64,000 nt of DNA, taken from NCBI GenBank assembly GCA_016845585.1, contig JAERSO010000052.1, positions 1 through 64,000 of the forward strand, given 5' to 3'. Position 1 is the stretch's first letter; the number at the start of each line of letters is the position of its first letter. The DNA is from Acidimicrobiaceae bacterium (lineage in GTDB: Bacteria > Actinomycetota > Acidimicrobiia > Acidimicrobiales > Aldehydirespiratoraceae). This document shows, piece by piece, positions 27,111 to 33,827 of this stretch. Made by a program: the position numbers and the translations under genes. The notes below the pieces were generated by a model. The model did no database searches and was not told where the DNA came from. It worked only from the letters and a program-made list of their open reading frames with translations.

Positions 27111-27614
27111 TCAGGCGCCGGGCGCTGGTGGTGGCGACGGCGCCTGACCCGGCTGGGCTGCGCGCACGTGGAAACTCTGGCGCCAGTCGAGGTGGGTGAC
27201 GCCGTCGATCGCGAGCTGCCAGGTGTAGCTCTTGCCGGGCTGAACCGGCAGTGTCGGGAACGTGATGGCCAGCGGCACCGAGAGAGGAGTGCCGGGCTTG
27301 AGACCGGCGGGGCGCCCTGCCTCGAAGCGGCCGTGAACCACCAGCGCCTGCTCACGCACAGAAACCGGGTGACCGTCCTCGTCGAGGAGGTCGAGACGCC
27401 ATTGATGGGCGACGTTGGCGCGATCCCACGGAACCTCGATTCGGATCGCCACGCCGAGCGGCTGAGGCCGGGGGCCGATGACGGTGAGCCCGCCGCCGAG
27501 GATGTAGAGCTTGCGGTCCGCCACCTGAGCCGAGTCGGCGAGGAGCATCGTGACTCGAAGCGTGGGCGGAGCAGCGGGGGCTGCGCCCGACGGTCCGAGC
27601 GATTCCGGTTCCAT
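27111..27614 (-). CDS. DUF6941-like protein of unknown function
   Basis: A protein of 167 residues. The recognisable part is RVTMLLADSAQVADRKLYILGGGLTVIGPRP (about 20-50), followed by IRIEVPWDRANVAHQWRLDLLDEDGHPV and a second beta-rich half ending in SYTWQLAIDGVTHLDWRQSFHV. This all-beta arrangement occurs in many actinobacteria without assigned function. The N- and C-termini are Pro/Ala-rich. ATG 27614 has TAGGGT 7 bases upstream on the minus strand. The family name is from memory of the sequence pattern. Confidence 0.7.
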   Translation of the reverse strand: MEPESLGPSGAAPAAPPTLRVTMLLADSAQVADRKLYILGGGLTVIGPRPQPLGVAIRIEVPWDRANVAHQWRLDLLDEDGHPVSVREQALVVHGRFEAGRPAGLKPGTPLSVPLAITFPTLPVQPGKSYTWQLAIDGVTHLDWRQSFHVRAAQPGQAPSPPPAPGA

Positions 27615-27621
27615 GGATCGC

Positions 27622-27627
27622 ACCCTA
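27622..27627 (-). promoter_or_regulatory. -10 hexamer TAGGGT of the 27614 leftward gene (leaderless)
   Basis: On the minus strand TAGGGT ends 7 bases before ATG 27614. Confidence 0.45.
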
Positions 27628-27665
27628 GGCGCATCGATGGCGATTCGGCGGGCCAGACTGTGGGG

Positions 27666-28262
27666 ATGCAACCTCAGCCCCACCAGCCCCGTTCGACTGT
27701 GGCCGCGGTCATCCTCGCGGCCGGGGCCGGTACCCGTTTCGCCGGCGACGATCACAAGCTGCTGACCCTCGTCGACGGCAAGACGATTCTGCGGCACTCG
27801 ATCGATGCCGCGCTTGCCGCCGAGCTCGACGAGGTGATCGTGGTGAGCGGAGCGGTCGACCTCGTCGACGAGGTTCCCGACGAGGTCACCCTGATCCACA
27901 ACGAACGATGGGAGGACGGCCAGGCCACCTCGCTTCAGGCCGCCGTCGGCTACGCCGATTCGCGGGGACACGCGGCGGTCGTCGTCGGACTCGGCGACTC
28001 GCCCGGGATCTCGGCCGAGACATGGCGCAAGGTGGCCGATGTGCCCAATGATCTCGCGATGGCCCGATTCGACGGCGAGCTCCGTCCCCCGACCCGCCTG
28101 AGCGCGGCGATGTGGGCGAGCCTCCCGGTCACGGGCGACGAGGGTGCTCGCGCTCTGATTCGGCACCGTCCCGATCAGGTCCGCCCGGTGCCGATCGATG
28201 ACGAGTTCGGCGACAATCCCACGGACATCGACACTCTCGAGGACCTCCGTCGATGGAGCTGA
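27666..28262 (+). CDS. MobA-like NTP transferase (molybdenum cofactor cytidylyltransferase, MocA/CoxE-region type)
   Basis: A nucleotidyltransferase of 198 residues. The signature AAVILAAGAGTRFAGDDHKLLTLVDGKTILRHSIDAAL is at 13-49. VVGLGDSPGISAETW carries the metal-binding Asp, and the C-terminal DDEFGDNPTDIDTLEDLRRW is typical of MobA-like/MocA enzymes. It probably transfers CMP (or GMP) from the triphosphate to molybdopterin. It lies downstream of the XdhC-like gene and overlaps coxG by 10 bases. ATG 27666 is the first start giving the standard N-terminus. Confidence 0.87.
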   Translation: MQPQPHQPRSTVAAVILAAGAGTRFAGDDHKLLTLVDGKTILRHSIDAALAAELDEVIVVSGAVDLVDEVPDEVTLIHNERWEDGQATSLQAAVGYADSRGHAAVVVGLGDSPGISAETWRKVADVPNDLAMARFDGELRPPTRLSAAMWASLPVTGDEGARALIRHRPDQVRPVPIDDEFGDNPTDIDTLEDLRRWS

Positions 28263-28852
28263 CCGACAGCTTCGGTGTCGCACTCGCGGTCGACGATGCA
28301 TGGGAGCTGCTGAACGACGTCGAACGCATCGCGCCGTGTGTGCCGGGGGCCCAGCTCACCGAACGAGTCGGCGACGAGTACCGGGGCATGCTCAGGGTGC
28401 GGCTCGGCGCGCTCTCCGCCGAGTACACCGGAATCGCGACGTTCGACCCTGACGAGGAGCGGCGCCGCATCGTGATCCGAGCCGAAGGAGATGGTGCCCA
28501 AGGGGAGGCGGAGGCCCGTATCACGGCCACGCTCGAGCCCGTCTCGGCGGTCACCACGCAGGTCAACGTCGATGCCACGATCGAGATCGGGGGTCGGGTC
28601 GCCCAGATCGGAGGCCGACTCCTCCCTGGTATGAGCGAGGCGCTGACCGCGCAGTTCGCCGAGAATCTCACCGCCGTCATCGCGGGGGTCGATCCCAACC
28701 CGTTCCACCAACCGTCCGACGTCGACATGCCCGAGCCCGAAGCCCTCGATCTTCTCGATGCCGCTCGTCCATCGCTCGTTCGGCGCATCGGCTCGTTGGG
28801 CGCTGCCGCGCTCGTCCTGGCTCTCCTTCGCTGGGCATGGAGCCGGCGATGA
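28253..28852 (+). CDS. coxG: CoxG-like SRPBCC protein (CO dehydrogenase subunit G family), membrane-tethered
   Basis: A protein of 199 residues. The SRPBCC lipid/ligand-binding fold (1-145) has VDDAWELLNDVERIAPCVPGAQL, YRGMLRVRLGALSAEYTGIATF and the late IGGRLLPGMSEALTAQFAENL. A C-terminal hydrophobic helix (about 178-195, LGAAALVLALLRWAWSRR) should tether it to the membrane. CoxG recruits CO dehydrogenase to the membrane quinone pool in Afipia (Oligotropha). It overlaps MocA upstream and DUF501 downstream (ATGA). Confidence 0.85.
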   Translation: MELTDSFGVALAVDDAWELLNDVERIAPCVPGAQLTERVGDEYRGMLRVRLGALSAEYTGIATFDPDEERRRIVIRAEGDGAQGEAEARITATLEPVSAVTTQVNVDATIEIGGRVAQIGGRLLPGMSEALTAQFAENLTAVIAGVDPNPFHQPSDVDMPEPEALDLLDAARPSLVRRIGSLGAAALVLALLRWAWSRR

Positions 28853-29325
28853 CCCCGCCGTTGACCGACGCCGACCGCGAGCGGGTCGAGGAACTCCTGG
28901 GGCGTCCACCAGGCGGCGCGTTCGAGATCGTCGTCCGCAATGCCGAGGGTGATCCTGTCGTCCTGCGGAATGCGCCGATCCTCGACTCCGGCCGCCCGAT
29001 GCCCACGTTGTACTGGCTGTGTGGTTCACAGGAACGCAAGGACGTGGGCCGTCTCGAATCCGAAGGCGGAGTGCGGGCGGCGGAGGCCGCGATCGATCCC
29101 GACGAGATCGCCGACGCCCATCGTCGCTATGGCGCTGAACGTGACGCCGAGATACCCGCCGGGCACACCGGTCCGCGTCCGTCTAACGGGGTTGGCGGCA
29201 CTCGACGCGGCGTGAAGTGCCTGCACGCCCACTATGGCTGGTATCTCGCCGGGGGCGATGATCCGGTCGGCCGCTGGGTGGCGGGACAGCTGGCCGCCCG
29301 TGAGGCGGCGGAGGACGGATCGTGA
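28849..29325 (+). CDS. DUF501 domain-containing protein
   Basis: A protein of 158 residues with DUF501 features: VEELLGRPPGGAFEIVVRNAEGDPVVLRNAPIL (about 11-43), PTLYWLCGSQERKDVGRLESEGGVR and VKCLHAHYGWYLAGGDDPVGRWV, with conserved Cys and His residues that could bind a metal. The biochemical role is unknown, but the gene is conserved between ftsB and ppx in actinobacteria. ATG 28849 overlaps the coxG stop by 4 bases; ATG 28837 is an alternative. It overlaps ppx downstream by 4 bases. Confidence 0.88.
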   Translation: MTPPLTDADRERVEELLGRPPGGAFEIVVRNAEGDPVVLRNAPILDSGRPMPTLYWLCGSQERKDVGRLESEGGVRAAEAAIDPDEIADAHRRYGAERDAEIPAGHTGPRPSNGVGGTRRGVKCLHAHYGWYLAGGDDPVGRWVAGQLAAREAAEDGS

Positions 29326-30239
29326 CGACACCGGTGGCGGCGATCGACCTCGGCACGAACTCGACCAGGCTGCTGGTGCACGATGGCACAGACACGGTCG
29401 AGCGGCTGATGACGATCACGCGGCTCGGGCAAGACGTCGACGCGGGTGGGCGCCTCGTCGACGAAGCGGTCGGGCGGGTCATCGCCTGTCTGCGCGACTA
29501 CCGCACCGTCATGGACGAACACGGTGTCGAGCCGGGTCGGGTGCGCGCCGCAGCGACATCGGCGTGCCGTGACGCCTCCAACCGCGAAGACTTCTTCGAT
29601 CAGGTCGAAGCCGTCATCGGGGCTCGACCCGAACTGCTGTCCGGCATGGAGGAAGGACAGCTGTCGTTCCAGGGAGCGACTGCCGATCTCGATCCATCCG
29701 ATGGCCCCTTCCTGATCGCCGACATCGGTGGCGGGTCGACCGAGTTCGCGTATGGCACCACCGAGGCCGAGGCGGCGCTGTCACTCGACATCGGGTGTGT
29801 GCGGCTCACGGAGAAGTACATCGAGAACGACCCGCCCCGCCCCGAGGAACTCGTGGCATGTCTGTCGATCACCGAACTGCACCTCGATGACGTGGCTCGC
29901 GAAATCCCCCAGTCGTTCCACGCCAAGACCTTCGTCGGGCTCGCCGGCACGGTTTCCGCCGCGGCCGCGGTGGAGATCGGCCTGGCCGAGTACGACCGCG
30001 ACCAGGTCCACCACTTCCGTCTCTCGAAGGCGGCGATCGAGGACGTCTATCGCACGCTGGTGATGGAGTCCCGCGAGCAGCGCATCCACAATCCCGGCAT
30101 GGAGGAGGGGCGAGCCGACGTGATCGTGGGCGGTATGTGCATCCTCGTTCGCATCATGCGCTACTTCGACTTCGAGGAATGCCTCGTGAGCGAGTCCGAC
30201 ATTCTCGATGGCCTCGCCCACAGCATCCTCCACCCCTGA
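29322..30239 (+). CDS. ppx: Ppx/GppA family exopolyphosphatase
   Basis: A phosphatase of the ASKHA fold, 305 residues. Motifs: VAAIDLGTNSTRLLVHDG (phosphate 1 loop), VRAAATSACRDASNREDFF, FLIADIGGGSTEFAYG (phosphate 2 loop) and FVGLAGTVSAAAAVEIGL, with GRADVIVGGMCILVRIMRYF near the end. It hydrolyses terminal phosphates from polyphosphate or pppGpp. It is the short two-domain form without an HD-like C-terminal domain. The stop is immediately followed by palindromic repeat copy C. Confidence 0.93.
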   Translation: MTTPVAAIDLGTNSTRLLVHDGTDTVERLMTITRLGQDVDAGGRLVDEAVGRVIACLRDYRTVMDEHGVEPGRVRAAATSACRDASNREDFFDQVEAVIGARPELLSGMEEGQLSFQGATADLDPSDGPFLIADIGGGSTEFAYGTTEAEAALSLDIGCVRLTEKYIENDPPRPEELVACLSITELHLDDVAREIPQSFHAKTFVGLAGTVSAAAAVEIGLAEYDRDQVHHFRLSKAAIEDVYRTLVMESREQRIHNPGMEEGRADVIVGGMCILVRIMRYFDFEECLVSESDILDGLAHSILHP

Positions 30240-30241
30240 GT

Positions 30242-30285
30242 CGGGACGCTGGGGTCAGACCCCTGTCCCGTTTGGGGACAGGTCA
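30242..30285 (-). repeat. Palindromic repeat copy C (GGGGTCTGACCCC core)
   Basis: CGGGAC (30242-30247) pairs with GTCCCG (30265-30270), and GGGGTC (30251-30256) with GACCCC (30258-30263). The accompanying GGGGACAGGTCA (30274-30285) is the tail seen in copies D and E in the opposite orientation. The TGA stop of the leftward TauD gene (30255-30257) lies inside the core. Confidence 0.65.
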
Positions 30286-31151
30286 GGTGGCGCTACGTCG
30301 GCCAGGCCGTCCGCCTCGGTCACCGAGCAACAGATGCTCTTCAGCGTTCGTGGCTCGTCGTATGGCCAGGGCTGGCCGCGGTGCAGGATCGCCCGCTCGT
30401 CCCAGATCAGGACATCGCCGACCACCCAGTCGTGCGAGTACTGATACTGCGGCTGTGTGCATCGCTCGAGCAGGTCGGTGGCGAACGCTGCTCCCTCGTC
30501 GTCCGGCATTCCGGCGATCGTGTAGGCGTGCGAGGCCGTGTAGATGGCTTCCCGACCGTTGACCGGGTTGGGCCAGACAGTGCGCCACGGGCGATCGGGC
30601 CACCGAGAGACGTGGTCGAGGCTCTTGATCCGCTCGTCGACCTGGTCCCGGGAGTGGGTCAGCTGGTGGACGGCAAACGTCTCACGGAGGATCTGCTGCA
30701 GCGATGGAGGAGCTTCCTCAAAGGCAGCCCGGGTGCCGGAGAACTCGGTTTGTCCTCCCGATGACGGGATGGTCTTCGCGTGGAGGATGTTGACGAGCGC
30801 GGGCACCGGCAGAAATGTCGAGTCGGTGTGCCACAGCATGTTGGCTTGATGGTCGAGGTGGCGCAGCGCGTCGGCTGGCGTGAGCGCTCCGTCGGGTTCG
30901 ACGTTGCTGACGGCCGAGACGCTGAACGGGTCGTCGTTGCCGGCCAACTGCTCCCGGTTCTCCAACGGCCCGAACAGCGACGCCAGATTGGTGTGGGCGT
31001 CGTCATCCAGGTTCTGGTTTCGAAAGAGCAGGAGTGAGTGTTCCTCGAACGCCGCTCGGATGTCGGGGTAGAGGTGTTCGGCAGTGACCCCGCGCAGGTC
31101 GACGTCGAGAATCTCGACGGCGAACCGGTCATGCAGCGGCGACATCTTCAT
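30255..31151 (-). CDS. TauD/TfdA family alpha-ketoglutarate-dependent dioxygenase
   Basis: A non-haem Fe(II) dioxygenase of 298 residues. The facial triad is visible as H108-x-D110 (WHTDSTF) and H257 (LHRGQPWPYDEPR), with the 2-oxoglutarate-binding arginine in the same C-terminal segment. The family includes taurine and 2,4-D dioxygenases; the substrate is unknown. The frame extends to 31208, but that part translates repeat copy D. ATG 31151 has GGAAGGA 5 bases upstream, and ATG 31145 is also possible. The last ten residues and the stop codon come from repeat copy C, so the repeat has trimmed or extended the C-terminus. The gene sits between two inverted repeat copies. Confidence 0.87.
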   Translation of the reverse strand: MKMSPLHDRFAVEILDVDLRGVTAEHLYPDIRAAFEEHSLLLFRNQNLDDDAHTNLASLFGPLENREQLAGNDDPFSVSAVSNVEPDGALTPADALRHLDHQANMLWHTDSTFLPVPALVNILHAKTIPSSGGQTEFSGTRAAFEEAPPSLQQILRETFAVHQLTHSRDQVDERIKSLDHVSRWPDRPWRTVWPNPVNGREAIYTASHAYTIAGMPDDEGAAFATDLLERCTQPQYQYSHDWVVGDVLIWDERAILHRGQPWPYDEPRTLKSICCSVTEADGLADVAPPDLSPNGTGV

Positions 31152-31164
31152 TCGTTCCTTCCGA

Positions 31165-31208
31165 GACCTGTCCCCAGTTGGGACAGGGGTCTGACCCCAG
31201 TGTCCCAA
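31165..31208 (+). repeat. Palindromic repeat copy D (GGGGTCTGACCCC core)
   Basis: The tail GACCTGTCCCCA (31165-31176) is followed by a hairpin, TTGGGAC (31178-31184) with GTCCCAA (31202-31208) and GGGGTC (31186-31191) with GACCCC (31193-31198). It is inverted relative to copy C and nearly identical to copy E. It lies between two leftward genes. Confidence 0.65.
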
Positions 31209-31209
31209 C

Positions 31210-32013
31210 TCAGGCGCGCGGGTCTGGCGGGTTGCTCGGTGGGCCGGCGAAGAGCTGTGCCTTTTCGAGCCAGTCCTGGGCGATCTCGCCGTCGATCTCG
31301 AGACCGGTGTCGGCGAGGTTGCGTCGCTGGGACGTCACGAGGCAGAAGTCCTCGGCGAGGCCTCGCACCGTTGCATCGGCATCGTCGGGACCGAACACCC
31401 AGGTGTCGCCGGAGGGAGACGTCAACTCGACCCGGACGTCGCCCTCCGGAATCTCCATCTTGCGGTTGATGTACGTCCAGCCCCTCGTGATGAAACCCAG
31501 CTGGGCGATGTGGCGAAGCCGGTCGGTCGCCTCGCGCTCGACGCTCACGGTGTCGCAGATGTCCTGCCCGTGGGCCCATGCCTCCATGAGACGAGCCGTG
31601 AGGAACGATTTGGCCCCCATCGACGGGCCGTACCATTCGATCCGATCCTTCTCCCCACACGTGGCGGCGGCTTCGGCGAGCCGGTTCCGACAGTCGCGCC
31701 AGTGGGCCAGGAGTTCGTCTGCGGTCATCGCCCGTGTCCTGCCGAGCGTCAATTCGTCCCCCGCCTTCGGGTTCGACATGGCAGCCGAGGCGAACTCGTT
31801 TCGATGTTCCACAAAGCCGTTCGGGTCGCTGATGGCCAGCGCCGCGGTGTCGTCGAAGAAGGCGAGGTGGCCGATCTGGTCGCGTATTGCCCAGCGCGGT
31901 GAAGGGGTGTCGAGATCCCAGTCCGCGGCAGGGAGCGGAGCGACCACGGCGTCGAGGGCTTCTTGCTCGGCGACCAGGTCCGCGATGACGGAGGCGACGG
32001 TGACGGTGCTCAT
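31210..32013 (-). CDS. TIGR03084-type DinB-like / mycothiol-dependent maleylpyruvate isomerase N-domain protein
   Basis: A protein of 267 residues. An N-terminal four-helix DinB/MDMPI domain has WAIRDQIGHLAFFDDTAALAISDP (about 40-63) and SFLTARLMEAWAHGQDICDTV (about 133-153); the three histidines H49, H145 and a nearby acidic residue could bind a metal. A C-terminal alpha/beta domain contains DVRVELTSPSGDTWVFGPDDADATVRGLAEDFCLV. These proteins are common in mycothiol-using actinobacteria and probably act as thiol-dependent isomerases or transferases; the substrate is unknown. ATG 32013 has AACACT 7 bases upstream. Confidence 0.82.
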   Translation of the reverse strand: MSTVTVASVIADLVAEQEALDAVVAPLPAADWDLDTPSPRWAIRDQIGHLAFFDDTAALAISDPNGFVEHRNEFASAAMSNPKAGDELTLGRTRAMTADELLAHWRDCRNRLAEAAATCGEKDRIEWYGPSMGAKSFLTARLMEAWAHGQDICDTVSVEREATDRLRHIAQLGFITRGWTYINRKMEIPEGDVRVELTSPSGDTWVFGPDDADATVRGLAEDFCLVTSQRRNLADTGLEIDGEIAQDWLEKAQLFAGPPSNPPDPRA

Positions 32014-32020
32014 GCCCGAC

Positions 32021-32026
32021 AGTGTT
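32021..32026 (-). promoter_or_regulatory. -10-like hexamer AACACT of the 32013 leftward gene
   Basis: On the minus strand AACACT ends 7 bases before ATG 32013. It is a poorer match to TAnnnT than most in the window. Confidence 0.35.
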
Positions 32027-32040
32027 GCACCTCTGGCCGA

Positions 32041-32463
32041 TCAGGCTGAATCCGTGGAGCGCACCGGACCGCCGGGCAGGATGTGGTCGAGGGTGCGCAG
32101 GAAGGTCGGACACTCCGTTTGCACCTCGTGGTGGCACCCGAGCATGTGCTCGATGATGGTGACCGCCGTCTGGAGCTGAGCTTGGCGATCGCGCAACTCG
32201 TCGAGCTTCTCGCTCAATTGCGTTTCCCAGGCGGGACCCGAGCCGTGCTCGAGGAGTTCGCCGACCTCGGCGAGCGTGAACCCGGTGCGTTGCGCCAACA
32301 CGATGATGGCGATGCGGCTGAGGACGTCGGGGTCGTACTGTCGGCGGAGGCCGTTGCGCCCCACCGGCGTGATCAACCCGGCCCGCTCCCAGACGTGGAG
32401 CGTGGAAACGGGAACGCCGGCGTGTGCGGCGACGGTGCCGACGTCGAGCAGGTCGGCACTCAT
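32041..32463 (-). CDS. MerR family transcriptional regulator
   Basis: A protein of 140 residues. The N-terminal MerR winged helix has VGTVAAHAGVPVSTLHVWERAGLITPVGRNGLRRQYDPDVLSRI (about 7-50). A long dimerisation helix follows, and the C-terminus has HMLGCHHEVQTECPTF, in which two Cys and two His could bind a metal or sense redox state. It overlaps the upstream ICMT-like gene by 4 bases, so both come from one promoter. That promoter has a 19-bp spacer and a palindrome (32932-32962), the hallmark of a MerR target, so autoregulation is likely. Confidence 0.88.
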   Translation of the reverse strand: MSADLLDVGTVAAHAGVPVSTLHVWERAGLITPVGRNGLRRQYDPDVLSRIAIIVLAQRTGFTLAEVGELLEHGSGPAWETQLSEKLDELRDRQAQLQTAVTIIEHMLGCHHEVQTECPTFLRTLDHILPGGPVRSTDSA

Positions 32464-32924
32464 CGGCCGCCCACCGCCCGGCGGCCGGCCCAGCGTCGAA
32501 CCTCACCATGATAGGCGACATAGTCGTCGCCGAATCTCGCGAGCATCCGACCCTCCTCGAAGGGGATGTACCAGTGGTTGCCGGCGAGCCAGAAGCCGAC
32601 CACCCCGACCCACGCCGTGAGCGTGCCGACCATCAACGCGACCCCGGTCATGATCCCCAGGAAGCCGAGGTACATCGGGTTGCGAGTGAACCGGAAGGCC
32701 CCGTCGGTCACGAGCGTGCCGGGGTCGTTGAACGTCACGATGTTCGTGCCGATCCGGGCGAACCGCTGGGCGCTGCTCACGTTCAGCCAGACGCTGGCCA
32801 CGACGAGAATGCCGCCCGCCACCCGAAATGGTGACGACAGCGGACCAAGGACGGGGACGAGTAGGCCGAGGGCCACTGAAACGATGACGAGAAGGAGGAC
32901 GAGGCGAGGGGGTAGGAGCTTCAT
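32460..32924 (-). CDS. Isoprenylcysteine carboxyl methyltransferase (ICMT)-like membrane methyltransferase
   Basis: A protein of 154 residues with about four transmembrane segments. The C-terminal signature FRFTRNPMYLGFLGIMTG (about 75-92) and IPFEEGRMLARFGDDYVAYHGEVRRW (about 122-147) is that of ICMT/PEMT/NnrU-like SAM-dependent methyltransferases. The bacterial substrate is unknown. It is the first gene of a two-gene operon with the MerR regulator. Start ATG 32924 lies 7 bases after the -10 of the MerR-type promoter. Confidence 0.83.
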   Translation of the reverse strand: MKLLPPRLVLLLVIVSVALGLLVPVLGPLSSPFRVAGGILVVASVWLNVSSAQRFARIGTNIVTFNDPGTLVTDGAFRFTRNPMYLGFLGIMTGVALMVGTLTAWVGVVGFWLAGNHWYIPFEEGRMLARFGDDYVAYHGEVRRWAGRRAVGGR

Positions 32925-32931
32925 GCCTCCC

Positions 32932-32962
32932 AGTCAACAACCTCAACCACCGTTGAGGTCAA
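32932..32962 (-). promoter_or_regulatory. MerR-type promoter with 19-bp spacer
   Basis: On the minus strand -35 TTGACC (32962-32957) and -10-like TTGACT (32937-32932) are separated by exactly 19 bases (32956-32938), longer than the usual 17. The -10 ends 7 bases before ATG 32924. A long spacer is the defining feature of promoters activated by MerR proteins through DNA untwisting. Confidence 0.55.
32940..32959. promoter_or_regulatory. 20-bp perfect-arm palindrome, probable MerR operator
   Basis: ACCTCAAC (32940-32947) and GTTGAGGT (32952-32959) are perfect 8-bp inverted arms around CACC. The site lies in the spacer of the promoter above and closely resembles the CCTCAA/TTGAGG arms of SoxR-type operators. 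Confidence 0.6.
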
Positions 32963-32982
32963 GAGCACCTCGACGGAGGTTT

Positions 32983-33027
32983 GACCTGTCCCCATCGGGA
33001 CAGGGGTCTGACCCCAGCGTCCCAACT
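32983..33027 (+). repeat. Palindromic repeat copy E (GGGGTCTGACCCC core)
   Basis: The tail GACCTGTCCCCA starts at 32983. GGGAC (32997-33001) pairs with GTCCC (33019-33023), and GGGGTC (33003-33008) with GACCCC (33010-33015). It has the same orientation as copy D and matches it base for base apart from the short spacer and one change in the AGYGTCCC arm. It ends against the TAG stop of the leftward hydratase gene (33026-33028). Confidence 0.65.
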
Positions 33028-33733
33028 AGGTGATGGTGGACCTGGCGGCGGCGACCTGGGCGTTCATGGTGGCGAGCGTGTCGCCTCGGAACTTGTCGAT
33101 GGTGCCGGTGTAGGCCTTGGGGTCGAGGGTCTCGGCCAACTCGACCGCGATCTCCACCGCCCGCTCGATCAGTGACTCCTGGGCCACGACCTCGTCGAGG
33201 AAACCGACATCGACCGCCTCGGCCGGTGGGGTGATGCGGGCGTTGACGATCGAGCGCTGGATGTGGCGTTTGCTCAGCCGAACCTCGGCGATGGTCATCG
33301 CCCAGTCGGGGAGCACCATCTTGATGGCGACCTCGTTGAGACCGATCTTGGCGGGAATGTCGGCACCGACTCGGACGTCGCAGCCGAGCAGCATCAGTGC
33401 GCCGGCGGCGAGAGCATGGCCGGTGCACGCGGCGACGACGGGGACCGAGGCGCCGTAGAGGCGGCGCACGAGCGCGCCGCCGTCGGCGACCAGGTTGATG
33501 ATGGCGTTGAGGTCGTCGCCGAACATGACGCCGAGGTCGAACCCGCCGGAGAAGCGTCCGGGGCGGCCGTGGAGCACGACCGCTCGGACCTCGTCGTCGT
33601 CTTCGGCTGCGGTGATGGCGTCATTGATTCCGGCGATGAGATCGAAGGAGAGAGCGTTTGCTTTGCCATCATCGAGGTGAATGACCATGATGTGGTCGCG
33701 TCGTTCGAGCGTGAGTCCGGTTGATTCGGTCAT
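33026..33733 (-). CDS. Crotonase family protein (enoyl-CoA hydratase/isomerase)
   Basis: A crotonase-fold protein of 235 residues. Features: VIHLDDGKANALSFDLIAGI (about 17-36), oxyanion-hole segment GRPGRFSGGFDLGVMFGDD (about 56-74) and ACTGHALAAGALMLLGCDVRVGA (about 100-122). The position usually held by the first catalytic Glu of hydratases falls in GADIPAKIGLNEVAIKM, so function may be isomerase-like rather than hydratase; the exact reaction is not clear. ATG 33733 has a TACCGT -10 element 7 bases upstream and is divergent from the carboxylase operon. Confidence 0.84.
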   Translation of the reverse strand: MTESTGLTLERRDHIMVIHLDDGKANALSFDLIAGINDAITAAEDDDEVRAVVLHGRPGRFSGGFDLGVMFGDDLNAIINLVADGGALVRRLYGASVPVVAACTGHALAAGALMLLGCDVRVGADIPAKIGLNEVAIKMVLPDWAMTIAEVRLSKRHIQRSIVNARITPPAEAVDVGFLDEVVAQESLIERAVEIAVELAETLDPKAYTGTIDKFRGDTLATMNAQVAAARSTIT

Positions 33734-33740
33734 GCGGGCG

Positions 33741-33746
33741 ACGGTA
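33741..33746 (-). promoter_or_regulatory. -10 hexamer TACCGT of the leftward crotonase gene
   Basis: On the minus strand TACCGT ends 7 bases before ATG 33733. It is identical to the hexamer of the divergent carboxylase operon. Confidence 0.5.
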
Positions 33747-33813
33747 ACGCTCCGGCGAGCCTCAGGCGAAACAGGCTCCGCAGGATAATTTGGTCTGCTC
33801 CTGATTACCGCGC

Positions 33814-33819
33814 TACCGT
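33814..33819 (+). promoter_or_regulatory. -10 hexamer TACCGT of the carboxylase operon
   Basis: TACCGT ends 8 bases before ATG 33828; a TTGGTC at 33790-33795 is 18 bases further upstream and may be the -35. This promoter should drive the seven-gene operon to 43086. Confidence 0.5.
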
Positions 33820-33827
33820 CGCCGAAT

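Noticed and set aside
31152-31208. N-terminal extension of TauD
   Set aside because: These codons are repeat copy D read through. The AAGGA-type ribosome binding site precedes ATG 31151.
30242-33027. Repeats C-E as ends of an insertion sequence
   Set aside because: No transposase or target-site duplication is visible between them; the enclosed genes are metabolic or regulatory.
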